A DNA stretch of 64,000 nt from Candidatus Proelusimicrobium excrementi (GTDB taxonomy: Bacteria; Elusimicrobiota; Elusimicrobia; Elusimicrobiales; Elusimicrobiaceae): positions 1 through 64,000 of the forward strand of contig CAKUBV010000005.1 in NCBI GenBank assembly GCA_934643455.1, given 5' to 3'. The notes below the pieces were generated by a model, which ran no database searches, was not told where the DNA came from, and saw only the letters and a list, made by a program, of their open reading frames with translations. Each line of letters starts with the position of its first letter. The first letter of the stretch is position 1. Position numbers and translations under genes: made by a program. Of the stretch, positions 59,903 through 64,000 are shown one piece after another.

Positions 59903-60579
59903 AATTAAATCTAATTTTAACGATTTTGCTTTTCTCTTCCGCCGCGCTTTTTGCGCAGGAGCCGGCCAAAGTTCAGCCAAAGCAAAATGATAAAACGGCA
60001 AAGGCCGACGTCAAAAAAGAAGTCTGCGACAGCCAAATAACGGCCCGTCAGGCTTTGGACGGCCTTATAGCATGGGACGCTAAACTTAAAACTCTGCAGG
60101 CTGATTTTATCCAGCAAACGGATTTCGAGGGTACGCCCATATCGTCATCGCGAGGCACGATATACAAACAAAACAACAATATACGTTTGGACACTTTTGA
60201 AGAAGGAACTTTGGCGCAAAGCGCGGTTACCGATAAGAAAATTATAAAAATTAAAGACGGCGAAGGCTCTTTAATTACTTCTCTGCCATGGGATCAGTGG
60301 CAGGAAGGCCAAACCAACAAGGCTTTGTTTGACTTCGGCAATTACGGGAAGGTAGTAAAGGAACACAAACTGAAAAGTTTTGACTGCGACGGGCAATTTT
60401 ACAAGTTGGTTTTGCTTCCTTTAGAAGAAGGGCCGGAAAGCTATGAACTTTCTTTCAAATTGCTTGCGAAAGATTTTTTTATAGAAGAAATATCGCTTGA
60501 GAACCAAGGTGTCAGAACAAAAACGACGCTCAAAAACGTCAAGAAAAATATAAAATTTAAAGAGAGCATATTCAAATGA
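59899..60579 (+). CDS. LolA-like periplasmic lipoprotein carrier
   Basis: A 226-residue protein with a signal peptide (to about residue 19). The LolA-type segments are present: LKTLQADFIQQTDFEGTPIS, SSRGTIYKQNNNIRLDTFEE and a KIIKIKDGEGSL strand. In the family it escorts lipoproteins to the outer membrane. A Lys/Gln-rich insert follows the signal. It sits between ftsK and pgsA with overlaps at both ends, so the three are co-translated. Confidence 0.8.
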   Translation: MKLNLILTILLFSSAALFAQEPAKVQPKQNDKTAKADVKKEVCDSQITARQALDGLIAWDAKLKTLQADFIQQTDFEGTPISSSRGTIYKQNNNIRLDTFEEGTLAQSAVTDKKIIKIKDGEGSLITSLPWDQWQEGQTNKALFDFGNYGKVVKEHKLKSFDCDGQFYKLVLLPLEEGPESYELSFKLLAKDFFIEEISLENQGVRTKTTLKNVKKNIKFKESIFK

Positions 60580-61205
60580 AACTTAAAATGACGCTTGCCA
60601 ATAAAATAACTTTGATAAGGGCCGCCATGGCGATAGTTATGTTTTTGCTTATGGTGGCGGAAAACAAATGGACGGTTATAGCCTCCTCATTGCTGTTCGG
60701 CGTCGCCGCCAGCACAGACTGGATCGACGGGCGCATAGCCAGAAGCACAAATACGGCAACCCCTTTCGGCGCGATTGTGGATCCCTTCGTGGATAAAGTG
60801 CTGGTAGGGGCGGCTTTCTTCGCTTTTACCGAGCTTTCCATAATCAATGTGCCGGTATGGGCCGTATTTATAATAATTTTAAGGGAACTTATGGTCTCCA
60901 CCTTAAGAGTTTTGGCCGCTCTGGATAATTACGTAATGGCGGCGGAACGCTGGGGCAAATTTAAAACCACGGTTCAGCTTATAGCTTTAGGGCTTATATT
61001 TTTTATCGTAGACGTAAAATTATTGCTCCCGATAACCGGCGGCAGCTTAAAGACCGCGCTGACGTTTTTGGATAATCTGCTGGGCTGCCTGCCTTACAGT
61101 ATAACCGTGATAACGGCTGTTGTAACGGCTTTAAGCGGAGTTTCTTATTTAAGAAACAACTGGAATATGCTTAAAAGATCCTGGAGCCTGCCCGTAAATG
61201 ACTAA
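60576..61205 (+). CDS. pgsA: CDP-diacylglycerol-glycerol-3-phosphate phosphatidyltransferase
   Basis: Makes phosphatidylglycerol phosphate; 209 residues with several membrane helices. The CDP-alcohol signature DWIDGRIAR followed by GAIVDPFVDK is complete (about 48-72). It overlaps the upstream gene by four bases and pgpA by eight, matching the pathway order. Confidence 0.95.
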   Translation: MKLKMTLANKITLIRAAMAIVMFLLMVAENKWTVIASSLLFGVAASTDWIDGRIARSTNTATPFGAIVDPFVDKVLVGAAFFAFTELSIINVPVWAVFIIILRELMVSTLRVLAALDNYVMAAERWGKFKTTVQLIALGLIFFIVDVKLLLPITGGSLKTALTFLDNLLGCLPYSITVITAVVTALSGVSYLRNNWNMLKRSWSLPVND

Positions 61206-61719
61206 TTTTTGGTTAAAATTTTTCGCCACGGGCGCATTTATCAGCTACATACCCACGGCCATTTTAAGAAATAAAAAAAACAGCGGCGCAGGCCTTCTGG
61301 GCACTTTTGAGGCTTTCGTCCTTTTCCTGTTTTTTATGCACGGCGACAGGCTTTATCAGGCGATGACGACTTTGGGCGTCATATTGCTGGCGGTTTACGT
61401 TTCCGACAAAGTAAAATTTAAAGACGACAAAAAAGACAATCCCAAAATCGTAATAGACGAAATAGCCGGTTATTTTACCGCAATGTTCTTTTTGCCGCAC
61501 GACTTTTTGGTTATGGTTTTGGCTTTTGTGCTTTTCAGGGTGTTTGATACCACGAAGCTCGCCTTTATAAAAAAGGCTGAAAATTTTGGGCAGAACCTCC
61601 CGGAAAAGACAAAAAACAAGTTTTACGTTAACGGCGCGGCCGTGGTTTTGGACGACGTACTGGCGGGCGTTATATCAAATTTGATAATATGGTGTTTAAT
61701 ATATCTTAAGTTAATATAA
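61198..61719 (+). CDS. pgpA: Phosphatidylglycerophosphatase A
   Basis: A membrane phosphatase of 173 residues for the step after PgsA. Family motifs are DEIAGYF, LFRVFDTTK and VLDDVLAGV. The start lies inside pgsA. Confidence 0.9.
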   Translation: MTNFWLKFFATGAFISYIPTAILRNKKNSGAGLLGTFEAFVLFLFFMHGDRLYQAMTTLGVILLAVYVSDKVKFKDDKKDNPKIVIDEIAGYFTAMFFLPHDFLVMVLAFVLFRVFDTTKLAFIKKAENFGQNLPEKTKNKFYVNGAAVVLDDVLAGVISNLIIWCLIYLKLI

Positions 61720-61732
61720 AGAGGTTTATTTT

Positions 61733-62437
61733 ATGGAATTTTCAAGCATGGGCAGCATGAAGGAACTTATAAAAGCCGGAGGGCCGGTATTGTTCCTTTT
61801 GGTAGGTTTGTCAATTTATTCTATATCTGTAATGATAGACAGATTTCTTAAGTACAGAAGCAATATAAACAAGTCAAGAAGACTTATGGAATATGTGCGC
61901 TATCAGCTGCCGGCAAGGAACTTCAACAAAATTACCGACGCCTGCCGCAAGAACGGATATTCCAATACCGCCGCGGCCAAGCTGGTGATTAATTTGCTTA
62001 AATCGGATAAAACCGACATAGCCGATTTAAACGATTTGGCCGATTCCATAATAAATTGGGAAACGGCTCAGCTTTCCCGCAAACTTTCCGTATTGGCTAC
62101 TTTAGCAAGCACGACGCCGTTTATAGGCCTCTTCGGGACGGTTTTGGGCGTTATGAGGGCTTTTGCCGATTTATCCTCCATAAGCGGCGCTTCCGCCGGG
62201 CCTTCCGTTGTGGCAAAAGGTATAGCGGAAGCCTTGGTAAACACGGCGGCTGGGCTTTTCGTCGCGGTGCCGGCCTTAATCGCATACAACTACTTTTTAA
62301 GCAAAGTAAACTTTTTTGCGCAAAATATGCAATATTTGGCGCAGGAAGTAATTTCCGCCAAGCTTTATAAAGAACCGCAGCGACCGGAAAACACCTTCGC
62401 CGCGGTGGAAGATCTTATATCGGCGGGTAAATTATGA
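61733..62437 (+). CDS. exbB: ExbB/TolQ-family proton channel
   Basis: A 234-residue inner-membrane protein with three membrane segments (about 15-35, 120-150 and 165-195). The ATLASTTPFIGLFGTVLGVMRAF segment is the family signature. With ExbD/TolR it uses the proton gradient to energise TonB or TolA. GAGG precedes the start; the stop overlaps exbD (ATGA). Tol and Ton versions cannot be told apart here. Confidence 0.93.
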   Translation: MEFSSMGSMKELIKAGGPVLFLLVGLSIYSISVMIDRFLKYRSNINKSRRLMEYVRYQLPARNFNKITDACRKNGYSNTAAAKLVINLLKSDKTDIADLNDLADSIINWETAQLSRKLSVLATLASTTPFIGLFGTVLGVMRAFADLSSISGASAGPSVVAKGIAEALVNTAAGLFVAVPALIAYNYFLSKVNFFAQNMQYLAQEVISAKLYKEPQRPENTFAAVEDLISAGKL

Positions 62438-62841
62438 AAAACCGCATGCAGACCCGCGGCATAATGGGCGAAATCAATATGGTGCCTTTTATAGACATCA
62501 CTTTGATTTTGCTGATAATTTTTATGGTAATGACGCCATTTATAGTGCAGTCGCAAATCAGCGTGGATTTGCCGTCCTCTACGGCCGTCAACACCATTAC
62601 GGAAGATAATGTCATCCGCGTGGAAATAACCAAAAAAGGGCAGATAAAAGTTATGGATAAGGAAATACCTTTATCCGGCTTGCAGGAAGAACTTACCCTG
62701 CTTTTAGGCCGCGCGCACGAAAAAACGATTCTCGTTCAAGCCGATAAAGAAGTGCCCGTACAGCAAGTCGTAACCGTATTTGACACGGCGAAAAAGCTCG
62801 GCGCGGCGAAGCTCGGCATAGGCGTCGTGGAAACCAGATAA
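62434..62841 (+). CDS. exbD: ExbD/TolR-family protein
   Basis: A 135-residue partner of the channel. A single N-terminal membrane helix (DITLILLIIFMVMTPF) carries the proton-relay Asp near residue 24. The periplasmic part ends in a KKLGAAKLGIGV strand as usual. Confidence 0.93.
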   Translation: MKNRMQTRGIMGEINMVPFIDITLILLIIFMVMTPFIVQSQISVDLPSSTAVNTITEDNVIRVEITKKGQIKVMDKEIPLSGLQEELTLLLGRAHEKTILVQADKEVPVQQVVTVFDTAKKLGAAKLGIGVVETR

Positions 62842-62868
62842 AGAAACTTTTTAAGGTTTAATTTTTTT

Positions 62869-63675
62869 ATGAATTTATCACTAGTATATTCAGCGGCTTT
62901 GCATTTTTTGGTCTTCCTGGTTATGTTTGCCATGATGCAGGGCGCGCCGGCCAAAAAAGTTAAAGCCGTATATACGATAGATTTCATAGGTTCGGCTTCC
63001 CAGCCTTTAAGATACGGCGCTCAGGAAGAGAAACCCGCGCCTGCCCCCGCGCCGGAACCGAAAGCCGAAGAGAAAATAAAAGCCCCCCCGGCCCCCCAAG
63101 CTCCTTCGGAAATACAAGAACCTAAAAAAGAAGAGCCTAAAAAACCGGCTAAAAAGGAATATAATTCCAAAGAGCAGATTTCAAAAAAACCTAAAAAAAA
63201 CAATAAAACGACCGCTAAAAAAGAAGAGCCCAAACCACAGCCTAAAGCCGAAGAAGAAAAAAAGGTTACGCTTTCCAAGCCAAGCATTTTGGGCGAAGTC
63301 GAATCCACCAATATAGATCCGGCCGCTTTGCATAATCTTACGCCCGGCGGCGGGGATGACGGCCCCAAAGCCGTAAGGGCCAGCTTTACAAACTTCCCTT
63401 ACCCGTGGTATATAACGCAGGTGCGTAATTCCCTTTGGGAACAATGGCAGAAGCGTATGCCCAAAAAGAGCGCGGGGCTTTCCACTTTGGTGTCTTTCAA
63501 TATTGATAAGTACGGGGCGGTTTACAGCGTACAGATAGAAAAAAGTTCCGGCAACGATTCTTATGACTACGCGGCGACTTCCGCGGCGGAAAATTCCGCG
63601 CCTTATCCGCCGCTGCCGAAGGACTTCCCTAAAAATTTGCTTACGGTTACCGTAGAATTTAAAAATGAGGAATAA
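62869..63675 (+). CDS. TonB/TolA-like energy transducer
   Basis: A 268-residue protein. One N-terminal membrane helix (about 5-25), a Pro/Lys/Glu-rich periplasmic spacer (about 50-135) and a C-terminal TonB-type domain (about 180-268; FPYPWYITQVRNSLWEQW, VSFNIDKYGAVYSVQIEKSSG). Together with the two genes upstream it forms a Ton or Tol complex. The long gap filled by Lys/Pro repeats spans the periplasm. Confidence 0.9.
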   Translation: MNLSLVYSAALHFLVFLVMFAMMQGAPAKKVKAVYTIDFIGSASQPLRYGAQEEKPAPAPAPEPKAEEKIKAPPAPQAPSEIQEPKKEEPKKPAKKEYNSKEQISKKPKKNNKTTAKKEEPKPQPKAEEEKKVTLSKPSILGEVESTNIDPAALHNLTPGGGDDGPKAVRASFTNFPYPWYITQVRNSLWEQWQKRMPKKSAGLSTLVSFNIDKYGAVYSVQIEKSSGNDSYDYAATSAAENSAPYPPLPKDFPKNLLTVTVEFKNEE

Positions 63676-63678
63676 TTT

Positions 63679-64000
63679 ATGTTGATAATATGGCGTTTTA
63701 TTTTGCTTGTACTTGTTTTTTTGGCGGCTTTGGTTTGCTTCCCGGATTATCCGAACACAACGCCGATAACGATATTCATAATGTTTATCGTTTCTTTCAT
63801 ATCGGTGCTTGTTTTGACGTTTATATTCTCGCTGCTGTTCTTGGGCAGATCTCACGTTTTCAACTGCATATTTGATTTGCTTATTATTTTGGTGGTGGGA
63901 TACTTCCTTTTAAACATAATGCCTCAAACCGACGGCGTTTCCCCCTATGATAAAATCATGAGCGGGAAATACCCCGACGAAAAGCAAATTGAGCGCGGTT
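63679..64000 (+). CDS. Membrane protein, truncated by the window edge
   Basis: An open frame from ATG 63679 (four bases after the transducer stop; AGGAATAAT upstream) runs to the window end without a stop, 107 codons visible. It begins MLIIWRFILLVLVFLAALVC and shows about three hydrophobic segments, then a charged part (SGKYPDEKQIERG). It is the next gene of the exbB-exbD-tonB cluster. No family is recognised. Confidence 0.7.
   Translation, partial: MLIIWRFILLVLVFLAALVCFPDYPNTTPITIFIMFIVSFISVLVLTFIFSLLFLGRSHVFNCIFDLLIILVVGYFLLNIMPQTDGVSPYDKIMSGKYPDEKQIERG

Overview
The window looks like chromosomal DNA of a gut-type, diderm, fermentative bacterium, most likely an Elusimicrobium relative (phylum Elusimicrobiota). 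The case for this is an inference. It rests on several type IV pilin-like genes whose secreted parts end in Cys-rich tails, an outer-membrane gene set (TolC/RND, FadL-type porin, Tol/TonB, LolA-like carrier), a choloylglycine-hydrolase-family enzyme, and a housekeeping gene set without cell-wall sporulation or photosynthesis genes. No 16S rRNA is present, so the placement is not proven. There is one tRNA (Asn), one remnant insertion sequence of the IS200 type, and no CRISPR array or integrase.

Layout. Positions 1-1148 and 5194-6078 are repeat-rich, gene-free DNA with shared near-identical blocks. Between them lie a large secreted protein of unknown function, a membrane-anchored VanX-like D,D-dipeptidase and a Cys-rich secreted protein. 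Next come rseP-ispG, a DpnI-like restriction gene inserted before proS, and the rimP-nusA-infB operon with a strong promoter and an attenuator-like leader. An IS200 remnant follows, then a complete tetR-tolC-acrA-acrB type efflux operon on the minus strand. From 22.2 to 34 kb there is a mixed set of metabolic and envelope genes: Ntn hydrolase, DapB-fold dehydrogenase, FadL porin, WaaP-like kinase, tRNA-Asn, carbonic anhydrase, cyclophilin lipoprotein, an LplT-PlsC-acyl-ACP-synthetase fusion and pyrimidine nucleoside phosphorylase. From 34 to 41.3 kb are a pilin-like gene and gmk-rpoZ-udg-priA-tyrS-mltG. 

From 41.4 to 48 kb is the most unusual locus: a predicted secreted protein of 1995 residues with two trypsin-like protease domains, two ADP-ribosyltransferase-like repeats and a kinase-like domain. 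A third ADP-ribosyltransferase-like repeat lies in the same frame behind a single TAG codon. Divergent from it is a 985-residue fusion of a degenerate 5'-nucleotidase-like region with an outer-membrane barrel. From 51 kb on there are two more pilin-like genes, clpP, an isolated HK97-type portal/prohead-protease pair, accB, ftsK, a LolA-like gene, pgsA-pgpA, and the start of an exbB-exbD-tonB/tolA cluster that runs off the right edge.

How the parts fit. Most of the window is ordinary core metabolism and envelope biogenesis. The accessory signals are the duplicated repeat blocks carrying a promoter with a poly(T) spacer, the secreted multidomain locus, the lone DpnI homologue (restriction of Dam-methylated DNA), the domesticated-looking phage pair, and two core proteins (PriA and the PlsC domain of the fusion protein) that have lost residues normally needed for catalysis.
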